Positions 12,983-20,353 of a stretch of DNA of 20,353 nucleotides are shown piece after piece. The stretch's first letter is position 1; each line of letters begins with the position of its first letter. Under the pieces are notes generated by a model. That model saw nothing but the letters and a program-made list of their open reading frames with translations, made no database searches and had not been told where the DNA came from. Made by a program: the position numbers and the translations under genes. This DNA comes from Oscillospiraceae bacterium. GTDB lineage: Bacteria > Bacillota_A > Clostridia > Oscillospirales > Oscillospiraceae. The DNA lies in contig JAGAFT010000068.1 of assembly GCA_017627975.1 (NCBI GenBank), forward strand, positions 1 to 20,353. The letters run 5' to 3'.

Positions 12983-15388
12983 TCACTGACCCGCCGCTTC
13001 GCTCTTTGCGGCCTGCTCCCCGGAGTCGCCTCGGCTTCCCTCCGTGATTCCGTCCCGCTCCGAAAATACCAGCTTCAGCACCTCATCCGCGTGTTCCACC
13101 GCAACGAAGTTCAGTCTTTCCCGAACCAGCGGATCGATTTCTTCCAGGTCCGATTCATTTTCCTTCGGTATAATTACGGTGGTCACGCCGGCGCGTAGTG
13201 CGGCCATGGTTTTCTCTTTCAGTCCGCCGATCGGCAGGACGCGTCCCCTCAAACTGATCTCGCCGGTCATGGCGATGTCGCCGCGGACGGGTTTTCCGCT
13301 CAGGGCGGAAATCACCGCGATGCACATGGTGATACCGGCAGAGGGCCCGTCTTTCGGCACCGCCGCCTCCGGGAAGTGGATATGAATGTCTTTGTTTTTG
13401 TAGAACTCCGGGTCGATCCCCAGGAGCTCCGCCCGGCTGCGGATGTAGGTAATGGCGGCTCTCGCCGACTCCTTCATCACATCGCCGAGGTTTCCGGTAA
13501 GCTCGACCTTTCCGGTTCCGCTCACCACCGCGGTTTCGACGTCAAGCACTTCTCCGCCGACGGAGGTATAGGCAAGGCCTCTCACCAGGCCGACCGCGGG
13601 GGCGCTGCGGCGCTCGTCCGGCTTGAAGCGGACGGGTCCGAGAAGCTTCTCGAGTTTTTCCGGACGAACCGCGAGGGACTTGAAGCGCGCTTCCGCAATC
13701 CCGCTCGCCGCCTTGCGGCAGAGTGCGGCGATCTCGCGCTCCAGCTGGCGCACACCGGATTCACGGGTATAGCCGCGGATCATGGTGCGAACGGTATCGT
13801 CGCTGACCTTGAGCTGGGTCGCCTTCAGGCCATGACGCTTTCTCTGTTTGGGAAGGAGGTGCTTCTTTGCGATCTGGAGCTTTTCTTCGTCGGTATAGCT
13901 GGTAAGCTCGATCACTTCCATACGGTCAAGCAAGGCTCTTGGAATGGTTTCGGTGGTGTTGGCCGTGGTGATAAAGAAGACCTCCGACAGGTCAAAGGGG
14001 ATTTCCAGGAAATGATCCCGGAAGGTCTTGTTCTGCTCCGGGTCCAGTGCCTCCAGCAGGGCGGCCGAGGGGTCACCGCGATAATCGGAGCCCAGCTTGT
14101 CAATTTCGTCGAGCACCATGAGCGGGTTGCAGCTCTTTGCCTGAATGATGCCGTTGATCAGGCGGCCGGGCATGGAGCCGATATAGGTCTTCCGATGGCC
14201 GCGGATCTCCGCCTCATCGTGGATGCCGCCGAGGGACACTCTTACGAGTTCCCTGCCCGTGGCGCGGGCGATGCTCATGGCGATACTTGTCTTGCCGGTT
14301 CCCGGAGGACCCACCAGGCAGAGCATGCCGCCCTTGACCTCCGGGGCCAGGGTACGGACCGCAAGGTACTCCAGGATTCTCTCCTTTACCTTCTCCAGGC
14401 CGTAATGATCCTCATCCAGCATCTTCCGTGCCAGCGGAAGATCCGTGATCTCTTCATTTTTCTTGCCCCACGGCAGTTCCAGGCAGATGTCAAGGTAGCT
14501 CCGCAGGACCGCCGCCTCCGAAGATCCGAAGGCCTGCTTGCGCAGGCGGCCCAGCTCTTTGTCCAGCTTCTCCCGCACTTCCTCCGGGCAGGCCAGGTTT
14601 CGGATCCGCTCGGCATAGTCGCCGAAATCGTCGACCTGATCGTCTTCTCCGAGTTCCGCCTGAATCGCGCGCAGCTCTTCCCGCAGGAAGTATTCGCGCT
14701 GATTCTCCGCCATCTGCTCCTGGGCCTGGGAGGAGAGCTCCTGCTCAATCTGCAGCACCTGGATCTCGTTGCGAATGATCCGGTTCAGCAGCAGAAAGCG
14801 CTTCGTCGGATAGTCGCACTCCAGCACTTCCTGCTTGTCTTCCGGATTGATCTGCAGGTTCTGGGTAATAAAGTAAGCAATATAATCGGAATCCGGGTTG
14901 GCCAGGATCGGAAGGATCTGGGCCGAAGAAATGTCCCGCGTCAGCTCGAGGTAGGTATGAAACGCATCCAGGCAGCTTCGCACCGCCGCCTCTTTGCGCA
15001 CTTCCGGAATTCGTTCCTTGCGGTTGGGGCGTTCCTGCACAGAGGCGTAGTAAATTCCCCCCTGCTCTTCGATCTTTACCGCTTCGGCGCGGTAAAGGCC
15101 TTCGACAATCAGGCGGCTGTAGCCCTGGTTCAGCTGGCGCAGCATCTGACGAACACGGCAGACCGTTCCGACGGTATGAATGTTATCCGGCTTCGGATCA
15201 TCGTCCTCCAGGTTTTTCTGCATGGCCATGAAGACCAGGTGATCCCCGCTTGCGGCCAGTTCTGCCGCCTGCACAGAAGAAGAGCGCTCCACATCGATCG
15301 AAAGCGTCATCTTCGGGAACACCAGCAGGCCGCGCATCGCCAGCGCAGGCAAAGTCAGAATATTTCGTTGTTCATTTTCTTTGTTCAT
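12983..15388 (-). CDS. lon: ATP-dependent protease Lon (LonA)
   Basis: A cytoplasmic AAA+ serine protease that degrades misfolded and regulatory proteins. The N-terminal LON substrate-binding domain starts at LPALAMRGLLVFPKM (about residues 13-210). Next come a coiled-coil linker and the AAA+ module, with Walker A GPPGTGKTS, Walker B LMVLDEIDK and sensor ITTANT. The C-terminal protease domain has the catalytic Ser in PKDGPSAGIT and the catalytic Lys in GGLKEKTMAAL. The length of 801 residues is normal for LonA. The tail after LVFSERDG is short, polar and not conserved. It lies 66 bases after clpX; the gap holds a GCTGCC/GGCAGC hairpin without a U-tract. The ribosome site is weak, only TTGGA. 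Confidence 0.97.
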   Translation of the reverse strand: MNKENEQRNILTLPALAMRGLLVFPKMTLSIDVERSSSVQAAELAASGDHLVFMAMQKNLEDDDPKPDNIHTVGTVCRVRQMLRQLNQGYSRLIVEGLYRAEAVKIEEQGGIYYASVQERPNRKERIPEVRKEAAVRSCLDAFHTYLELTRDISSAQILPILANPDSDYIAYFITQNLQINPEDKQEVLECDYPTKRFLLLNRIIRNEIQVLQIEQELSSQAQEQMAENQREYFLREELRAIQAELGEDDQVDDFGDYAERIRNLACPEEVREKLDKELGRLRKQAFGSSEAAVLRSYLDICLELPWGKKNEEITDLPLARKMLDEDHYGLEKVKERILEYLAVRTLAPEVKGGMLCLVGPPGTGKTSIAMSIARATGRELVRVSLGGIHDEAEIRGHRKTYIGSMPGRLINGIIQAKSCNPLMVLDEIDKLGSDYRGDPSAALLEALDPEQNKTFRDHFLEIPFDLSEVFFITTANTTETIPRALLDRMEVIELTSYTDEEKLQIAKKHLLPKQRKRHGLKATQLKVSDDTVRTMIRGYTRESGVRQLEREIAALCRKAASGIAEARFKSLAVRPEKLEKLLGPVRFKPDERRSAPAVGLVRGLAYTSVGGEVLDVETAVVSGTGKVELTGNLGDVMKESARAAITYIRSRAELLGIDPEFYKNKDIHIHFPEAAVPKDGPSAGITMCIAVISALSGKPVRGDIAMTGEISLRGRVLPIGGLKEKTMAALRAGVTTVIIPKENESDLEEIDPLVRERLNFVAVEHADEVLKLVFSERDGITEGSRGDSGEQAAKSEAAGQ

Positions 15389-15424
15389 AGCTATTCCAAG
15401 TCTTTGTCTTTATTAAATCTGCTC

Positions 15425-15447
15425 GCTGCCGCTCTGTTGCGGGCAGC
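15425..15447. repeat. stem-loop between clpX and lon
   Basis: GCTGCC (15425-15430) pairs with GGCAGC (15442-15447), with a few inner pairs. No T-run follows on the minus strand. It is a modest intercistronic hairpin, possibly an mRNA processing site. Confidence 0.35.
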
Positions 15448-15454
15448 TCCCGTC

Positions 15455-16714
15455 TCATCCGGCGAGATCCTTTGTCCGCAGGACAACGGGCTGTCCGCCT
15501 TCGCGGACGCTGTCCTCCGTGATTACAACCCGGACGATCCCGGTATCGGACGGAACCGTGTACATGATGTCCGTCATGACGGATTCCATGATGCTGCGCA
15601 GGCCGCGGGCGCCAATCTTGCGGTCGATCGCGCGGTCCGCGATTGCCTCCAGCGCGGCAGGCTCAAACACAAGCTCCACACCGTCCATCTTCATCAGGGT
15701 CTCATACTGCTTGGTCATGGCATTTTTGGGTTCGGTGAGAATACGCACCAGATCCTCCCTGGTCAGGGTGTCCAGCGTCGCCACCACGGGCAGGCGCCCG
15801 ATCAGCTCGGGAATAATGCCGAACTTCAGCAGATCCTGCTGCTGAACCTGCTCAAACAGCGCGCCCAGATCCTTGTCCTTTCCGCTCTCAATCTCGGCAC
15901 CGAATCCCATGCTCTTTCGGGAGGTCCGGCGCTCGATAATCTTGTCCAGACCGTCAAACGCGCCGCCGCAGATGAAAAGAATGTTGGTGGTGTCCACCTG
16001 GATAAATTCCTGGTGCGGATGCTTCCGCCCGCCCTGCGGCGGGACGTTTGCCACTGTCCCCTCCAGGAGCTTCAGCAGGGCCTGCTGAACGCCCTCTCCG
16101 GATACGTCGCGGGTGATGGAGGTATTTTCGCTCTTTCTTGCGATCTTGTCGATTTCGTCGATGTAGATGATGCCGCGCTGGGCGCGTTCGACGTCAAAGT
16201 CGGCCGCCTGCAGGAGCTTGACAATGACGTTTTCCACATCCTCGCCGACATAGCCGGCTTCGGTCAGGGTCGTGGCATCCGCAATGGCGAAGGGAACGTC
16301 CAGCATTTTCGCCATTGTCTGGGCAAAGAGCGTTTTGCCGCTGCCGGTGGGGCCGATCAGCAGGATGTTGCTCTTCTGAAGCTCGACGTCGTTCTTCACA
16401 CTGTGAAGGATCCTCTTGTAGTGATTGTACACCGCCACCGAGAGGACCTTTTTCGCGCGGTCCTGGCCAATCACATACTGATCCAGATTTGCTTTGATCT
16501 GTACCGGCTTCGGAAGGCGGTCAAATGCCATCGGGAGTCCGTCGTACCCGGTCATCGGTTCCGCGTCAATCCCGTCCCCGATGATGCTCATGCACATCCG
16601 GACGCAGTCGTCACAGATATAGCTGCCGTTTCCCGCGATCAGCCGGTTGACCTGTCCCTGCGGTTTCCCGCAGAATGAGCAGCGCAGGCTGCGCCTGTCT
16701 TCGTTTTTTGCCAT
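15455..16714 (-). CDS. clpX: ATP-dependent unfoldase ClpX
   Basis: ClpX recognises, unfolds and feeds proteins into ClpP. The N-terminal zinc-binding domain has C12, C15, C34 and C37. The AAA+ core shows Walker A GPTGSGKT, the pore loop [10 protein letters not shown], Walker [11 protein letters not shown] and the sensor region [12 protein letters not shown]. The ClpP-docking tripeptide, IGF in most species, reads MGF in RKSMGFGAE, a mild change. The length of 419 residues is normal. AAGGAGAAAG precedes the ATG. It is separated from clpP by a 122-base gap that holds a strong stem-loop. Confidence 0.97.
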   Translation of the reverse strand: MAKNEDRRSLRCSFCGKPQGQVNRLIAGNGSYICDDCVRMCMSIIGDGIDAEPMTGYDGLPMAFDRLPKPVQIKANLDQYVIGQDRAKKVLSVAVYNHYKRILHSVKNDVELQKSNILLIGPTGSGKTLFAQTMAKMLDVPFAIADATTLTEAGYVGEDVENVIVKLLQAADFDVERAQRGIIYIDEIDKIARKSENTSITRDVSGEGVQQALLKLLEGTVANVPPQGGRKHPHQEFIQVDTTNILFICGGAFDGLDKIIERRTSRKSMGFGAEIESGKDKDLGALFEQVQQQDLLKFGIIPELIGRLPVVATLDTLTREDLVRILTEPKNAMTKQYETLMKMDGVELVFEPAALEAIADRAIDRKIGARGLRSIMESVMTDIMYTVPSDTGIVRVVITEDSVREGGQPVVLRTKDLAG

Positions 16715-16797
16715 TTACTTTCTCCTTCAGCGTCAAGCTTCCCATGGTAAGATTTTGGGAAACAGGCCGCATATCCTGTGTGTCCTGAATTTAGCTC

Positions 16798-16831
16798 AAT
16801 ATGGGGGAGCACCTAAGTGTTCCCCCATATT
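16798..16831. repeat. 15-bp stem-loop between clpP and clpX
   Basis: AATATGGGGGAGCAC (16798-16812) and GTGTTCCCCCATATT (16817-16831) pair along all 15 positions, one of them a G-T wobble, around a 4-base CTAA loop. The stem begins 6 bases after the clpP stop. The minus strand continues GAGCTAAATTC, with no U-tract, so it is a poor intrinsic terminator. It more likely shields the 3' end of the tig-clpP transcript, or is a processing site that uncouples clpP from clpX levels. Confidence 0.75.
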
Positions 16832-16836
16832 CCGAT

Positions 16837-17418
16837 TCAGCGTTTTGTAATAACCTGATCAATAATGCCGTACTCCAGCGCTTCCTCGGCCGTCATGAAG
16901 TGGTCCCGTTCACAGTCGCGTTCCACTTCCTCCACCGTCTTGCCGGTGTTCGCCGCCAGAATCGTGTTCAGACGCTGCTTGATCTTCAGGATCTGCTCGG
17001 CCTGAATCTGGATGTCCGTGCACTGTCCCCGGCTGCCGCCGGAGGGCTGATGAATCATGATCTCGCTGTTCGGCAGCGCAATGCGCTTGCCCTTGGCCCC
17101 GGAGGAGAGCAGGAACGCTCCCATGGAGGCCGCCATCCCGATGCAGATGGTTGAGACGTCCGGCTTCACATACTGCATGGTATCGTAGATGGCCAGACCC
17201 GCGCTGACACTGCCGCCCGGGCTGTTGATGTAAAACTGGATATCCTTGTCCGGATCCTGTGCCTCAAGGAAGAGAAGCTGCGCCACAATCAGGCTGGCCG
17301 TCGTGTCGTTTACCTCTTCGGAGAGCATGATGATCCTGTCGTTCAGCAGACGGGAGAAGATGTCATACGAACGCTCTCCGCGGCTGGTCTGCTCCACGAC
17401 ATAGGGGATAAAGCTCAT
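16837..17418 (-). CDS. clpP: ATP-dependent Clp protease proteolytic subunit ClpP
   Basis: A cytoplasmic serine protease that forms a barrel of two heptamers and works with ClpX. The catalytic triad is visible: Ser98 in GMAASMGAF, His123 in MIHQPSGG and Asp172 in CERDHFM. The length of 193 residues is normal, and the start [22 protein letters not shown] is the usual mature form with almost no propeptide. Its ATG overlaps the tig stop in an ATGA, so it is coupled to trigger factor. The order tig-clpP-clpX is widely conserved. Confidence 0.97.
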   Translation of the reverse strand: MSFIPYVVEQTSRGERSYDIFSRLLNDRIIMLSEEVNDTTASLIVAQLLFLEAQDPDKDIQFYINSPGGSVSAGLAIYDTMQYVKPDVSTICIGMAASMGAFLLSSGAKGKRIALPNSEIMIHQPSGGSRGQCTDIQIQAEQILKIKQRLNTILAANTGKTVEEVERDCERDHFMTAEEALEYGIIDQVITKR

Positions 17419-18764
17419 TCCGCCTTCTCCTCAGTCGGTTCCGCAGCTTCGGCCGCGGCTTCCTCCGGCTTCACCTCGTCGGCGGACTTTGCAACCGCGT
17501 TCTCGACCAGCAGGTTCATGGCCTGCTCTTTCTTCAGCTCGTTCTTCAGGAACGCTTCGCCGAAGTAGCGCTTCACGTCCTCGGCAGTGGCGCCGACGCC
17601 TTCCGCGGTCTTCTGATAGTAGGCATCCAGCTCTTCCTCGGTCGGCTCCAGGCCCTCGGCCTTGGCAACGGCCTCCAGCAGCAGCTCGGTCTTCACCTGG
17701 GCTTCGGCAGCCGGACGGATGGAGAACTTCAGCGTCTCTTCGTTCATGCCAAAGAGCTTGAGCAGCTCTTCACGGGTCATGTCACGGTCGTTCATGCCGA
17801 ACTGGGCGGCATAATTGCGCAGGAATTCATCGACCTTCTCCTCGAACATCACTTCGGGGATCTCACCGGTCATGGTCTCGCAGGCCTTGCGGACGATTTC
17901 GTCCTTGAACGCGTTCTCGGCGCTCTCGTCCATGCGCTTCTGGAGCGTTGCACGGACATCGGCCTTATATTCATCAAAGGTGTCAAACTCAGAGACATCC
18001 TTGGCAAACTCGTCGTCCAGCTCCGGATACTCAGGAGCGCTGACTTCGTTGCAGACAATATGGAAAACAACCGCCTTGCCGGCCAGGTTTTCCGCATAGT
18101 TTTCGGGGAAGGTAATGTCGATGTCCTTCTCCTCGCCGGCGCTCATGCCGACCAGCTGTTCCTCAAAGCCGGGGACAAAGGAGTTGGAGCCCAGCTCGAG
18201 GGAGTGGCCTTCGGCCTTGCCGCCTTCGAACGGCTCGCCGTTCAGGAAGCCTTCGAAGTCAATGTTCACGGTATCGCCCATCTCTGCGGGGCGCTCCACC
18301 GTCAGCATGCGTGCGTTGCGCTTCTGGACGCTCTTGATCTCATTGTCAACCGTCTCATCCGAAACGGTCTCGGAGGGGCGGACCGCCTCGATGCCCTTGT
18401 ACTCACCAAGAACGACTTCCGGATAGGTCGTCACGTCGAAGGTGAATTCGCAGGACTTTTCGTCCGTCACGTTGACATCGGAAATACGGGGCTGGCCGAC
18501 AACGCGCAGCTCGCCCTCTTTCACGCCGAGCTCAAAGGCCTCGGGTGCCAGGTCGTCCATTGCGTCCTGATAAAAGACTTCTTTTCCATACATGCCCTCG
18601 ATCACCTGACGCGGGGCCTTGCCCTTGCGGAAACCGGGAATGTAGACGTCCTTCTTGTTCTTCAGATAAGCGCCGTTGACAGCCTTTTCAAATTCGGCCG
18701 AATCCGCGGCAACTGTAAAAACTGTAGTATTGTGCTCTTTTTTCTCGATATTTTTCAAAATCAT
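17415..18764 (-). CDS. tig: trigger factor, ribosome-associated chaperone and peptidyl-prolyl isomerase
   Basis: It binds ribosomal protein L23 at the exit tunnel and shields nascent chains. The N-terminal ribosome-binding domain has the signature PGFRKGKAP (about residues 39-47). The FKBP-type domain (about 145-235) includes [20 protein letters not shown] and [15 protein letters not shown]. The C-terminal chaperone arms follow, ending in an Ala/Glu-rich tail. The ATG at 18764 gives [16 protein letters not shown], the usual N-terminus, with GAGGAGG about 9 bases upstream. A longer frame from 18827 runs over the promoter and is rejected. The product is 449 residues, slightly longer than the common 425-435 because of the tail. 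Confidence 0.96.
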   Translation of the reverse strand: MILKNIEKKEHNTTVFTVAADSAEFEKAVNGAYLKNKKDVYIPGFRKGKAPRQVIEGMYGKEVFYQDAMDDLAPEAFELGVKEGELRVVGQPRISDVNVTDEKSCEFTFDVTTYPEVVLGEYKGIEAVRPSETVSDETVDNEIKSVQKRNARMLTVERPAEMGDTVNIDFEGFLNGEPFEGGKAEGHSLELGSNSFVPGFEEQLVGMSAGEEKDIDITFPENYAENLAGKAVVFHIVCNEVSAPEYPELDDEFAKDVSEFDTFDEYKADVRATLQKRMDESAENAFKDEIVRKACETMTGEIPEVMFEEKVDEFLRNYAAQFGMNDRDMTREELLKLFGMNEETLKFSIRPAAEAQVKTELLLEAVAKAEGLEPTEEELDAYYQKTAEGVGATAEDVKRYFGEAFLKNELKKEQAMNLLVENAVAKSADEVKPEEAAAEAAEPTEEKAE

Positions 18765-18798
18765 GGAATATTTCCTCCTCATCTGCACATGCTTTGGT

Positions 18799-18827
18799 AT
18801 CATAACAGATTTCATCTGTAAAATCAA
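18799..18827 (-). promoter_or_regulatory. promoter of tig-clpP with a palindrome in the spacer
   Basis: TTGATT (-35, 18822-18827), a 17-base spacer and TATGAT (-10, 18799-18804) lie on the minus strand. A TG before the -10 (TGTTATGAT) gives an extended -10. The spacer contains the perfect repeat ACAGAT-TTC-ATCTGT (18805-18819), a possible operator. The -35 starts just 3 bases after the stop codon of the upstream membrane-protein gene. No CIRCE or CtsR box is seen. Confidence 0.72.
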
Positions 18828-18830
18828 TCA

Positions 18831-20353
18831 TTATTTCTTCTTTTGATCGGGGTTTCCTGCTGTTTTTGTGCCTGTTTTCCGCACTGTCTTTCTCTCCGGT
18901 GCCGCCGGTGCACCCGTCCCTCCGAAAACGGGGATCGTCGGGATCAGGAAAATCAGTTCCGCCGCCGCAATCACCGCGGTCACCACTGCAGACCAGCTGA
19001 TCCCCCGCCCCATGCGGTGCAGCAGCAGCGCAGCCGAGATCGAAAATGCCAGACACAGCAGGGTCGAAAGCAGGGTAAGCATTTGAGACCGGTTCCCTCC
19101 GAAGCTGGCAAGGGCTCCGGACACGGCCAGGATGGCACACACAATCATCAGAAGGCTTGCATCAAAGCGGTCGCGATACCGCTCCTGTGTCTGCTGCGTG
19201 TATTCCGTGAGCCATTGCTCGGATGCCGGGAGCAGTTCCATACCGTACTGGCTTCGGCGACGGATCTCTTCCCTGGACAGGAGTGCCGTGCGAAGCGTCA
19301 TCTCCCGGTCTTCAAGCTCTTTCTGTTCCTCGGCCTGTTCGGTACTCTGCTTCAGGGCTTTTTCCTGCTGATCCAGGTCTTTCTTCTTTTTATCCAGCTC
19401 CTCGGCCTTTTTCTTCTGTTCTTCCTTCGCCGCACTGAGCTGTGCCTTGCCCTCGGCCAGGGCCGCTTCTCCCTCTTCGATCTGTTCGCCCATTTCCTTC
19501 ATGGCCTCAAGCGTCTGGTCCAGCGTCGCTTTTGCTCCGGCAAGCTGTCCGATCAGGCCGAAGATTCTCTCGGAGCTGGTCTCGGCATGCAATACCGTCC
19601 CATAGGCTTGCTGCCGATTTTCTCCGGCTGTATCAAGCGCTTCTCCTATCACATCCTTATTCGCAAGATACAGGCTTCGGATCACTGCCATCTCGTTTTC
19701 GGTAAAGTCATGGTCCCCGCTGGCGATGCCTGCGTTTCCCAGTCCCGCAAGCAGGTATTCCGTCATCGCATCCGCCTCTCCTTCTACCGTCTCGGAGGCT
19801 TTGGCGAGCTGCTGGATCTGCGCGGTCATGGTACGCATCAATTCATCCGCATTCGAAAGCCCGTCGAGCATCTGCCCAAGTGCGTTCCCCTGCTCTTCGG
19901 TGATCACGATCCCGCTTTCATGGATGGCGGTGATGATGCTTTTCCTCAGCTCATCCTCATCGGAAACGCCGGCACTGTTCAGGACCGTCTGAAGAATTTC
20001 CGGCGGAAGCTGAAGGTTCTCTGCCAGTGCGGTAATGGTATTGATATCTTCCGCGACCACCTCAGCCGCGAAAACCACTTCCCGGATTGCGTCGTTCAGC
20101 CGTCCGGACAGGTCTTTTTCCTCCCCGGTTGTCGGAGAGCGCGGAGCGTCGGCATTCTCCGGTGCGGGAGGCAAATCGCCGGAGGGTTCTTCGGAATTCG
20201 TCTCGAGCGTCGGCTCTCCCGGGGATTCCGGATTTCCCTGTGGGGGTGCTTCCGGTGCCGGTGTGGTCGTCTCCGGCGCAGGCGTCTCGGACTCGGGCGC
20301 GGGCGTCTCCGACTCGGACGTGGGCGTCTCCGGCTCGGGCGTGGGCGTCTCCG
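18831..20353 (-). CDS. coiled-coil membrane protein with Pro/Thr/Glu repeats, N-terminus outside the window
   Basis: The frame is open to the window edge, so at least 507 residues are present and the start is not seen. From the edge inward there is a heptapeptide repeat region (consensus E-T-P-[TA]-P-E-x) and a mixed helical region. A strong Lys/Glu/Gln coiled coil follows (about 19300-19500). Three hydrophobic segments fit membrane helices, near 19101-19160 (SLLMIVCAILAVSG), 19017-19085 (LTLLSTLLCLAFSISAALLL) and 18927-18998 (WSAVVTAVIAAAELIFLI). A basic tail ends in Lys-Lys-Lys. Pro/Thr/Glu repeats are typical of segments that cross the cell wall, so the N-terminal part is probably outside the cell. 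I do not recognise a family, and function is unknown. It lies directly upstream of the tig promoter with no terminator visible. Codon usage and GC match the core genes. Confidence 0.8.
   Translation of the reverse strand, partial: ETPTPEPETPTSESETPAPESETPAPETTTPAPEAPPQGNPESPGEPTLETNSEEPSGDLPPAPENADAPRSPTTGEEKDLSGRLNDAIREVVFAAEVVAEDINTITALAENLQLPPEILQTVLNSAGVSDEDELRKSIITAIHESGIVITEEQGNALGQMLDGLSNADELMRTMTAQIQQLAKASETVEGEADAMTEYLLAGLGNAGIASGDHDFTENEMAVIRSLYLANKDVIGEALDTAGENRQQAYGTVLHAETSSERIFGLIGQLAGAKATLDQTLEAMKEMGEQIEEGEAALAEGKAQLSAAKEEQKKKAEELDKKKKDLDQQEKALKQSTEQAEEQKELEDREMTLRTALLSREEIRRRSQYGMELLPASEQWLTEYTQQTQERYRDRFDASLLMIVCAILAVSGALASFGGNRSQMLTLLSTLLCLAFSISAALLLHRMGRGISWSAVVTAVIAAAELIFLIPTIPVFGGTGAPAAPERKTVRKTGTKTAGNPDQKKK
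20259..20353. repeat. 21-bp tandem repeat encoding Pro/Thr/Glu heptapeptides
   Basis: Copies begin at 20259 (degenerate), 20280, 20301, 20322 and 20343 (cut by the window edge). Each is 21 bases, close to GGGCGTCTCCGACTCGGACG plus one base. They encode E-T-P-x-x-E-x on the minus strand. The most regular copies lie nearest the edge, so the array probably continues outside the window and may vary in copy number. Confidence 0.85.

Noticed and set aside
13376..16678. Very long open frame on the plus strand opposite lon and clpX.
   Set aside because: It lies wholly antisense to two clear genes, and its translation has no recognisable domain. GC-rich codon bias on the other strand explains the lack of stops.
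18765..18850. CIRCE or CtsR heat-shock operator before tig-clpP.
   Set aside because: Neither the TTAGCACTC/GAGTGCTAA repeat nor the GGTCAAA direct repeat occurs in this stretch.
20259..20353. Short regular repeats that could suggest a CRISPR array.
   Set aside because: The 21-base units are contiguous with no spacers, keep one reading frame and encode a Pro/Thr/Glu repeat.

Overview
The window looks like chromosomal DNA of a moderately high-GC Clostridia bacterium, most likely Lachnospiraceae-like. Three things point there. The order trigger factor - clpP - clpX - lon - engB is a typical clostridial block. A PucR/CdaR-type regulator sits directly before ftsE-ftsX. LysRS carries an extra C-terminal tRNA-binding domain. 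I could not search a database, so the family-level placement is inference. Every convincing gene lies on the minus strand, so transcription runs from high to low coordinates.

Right part (20353 to about 11650): a protein quality-control and ribosome-assembly block. It opens with the 5'-truncated end of a coiled-coil membrane protein that has a proline/threonine/glutamate heptapeptide repeat. A clear promoter follows, then tig, clpP (4-base overlap with tig), clpX, lon, engB and an RsuA-type pseudouridine synthase. An unusually strong stem-loop separates clpP from clpX.

Middle part (about 11650 to 3500): a PucR/CdaR-like regulator with its own AT-rich promoter, then ftsE, ftsX, an M23 (PcsB/EnvC-like) hydrolase with a coiled coil, an S41 (CtpA/CtpB-like) protein, greA and lysS, closed by a strong intrinsic terminator. 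FtsEX is expected to drive the coiled-coil hydrolase at the division site. The S41 protein has lost both residues of its Ser/Lys catalytic dyad (Arg310 and Asn335 stand in their places), so it is predicted to be a pseudo-protease. LysRS is 652 aa because of a fused EMAPII/MetRS-C-type domain.

Left part (about 3500 to 1): lower-GC accessory DNA. It holds a palindromic intergenic element, a DUF3800 gene with a truncated C-terminus behind a strong promoter and a structured leader RNA, a coupled pair encoding a cyclase-family metal hydrolase and an Fe-S flavoprotein-like protein, a small lipoprotein, and a probable remnant of an integrative-element protein (YodL/DUF4316-like).

The best candidates for something new are the structured RNA upstream of DUF3800, the inactive S41 protein in the ftsEX operon, the clpP-clpX stem-loop and the repeat-bearing membrane protein. 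I do not see a complete new multi-gene system. Several gene starts were moved from the longest open frame to the start supported by a Shine-Dalgarno (SD) sequence: the flavoprotein, lysS, ftsX, ftsE and tig.
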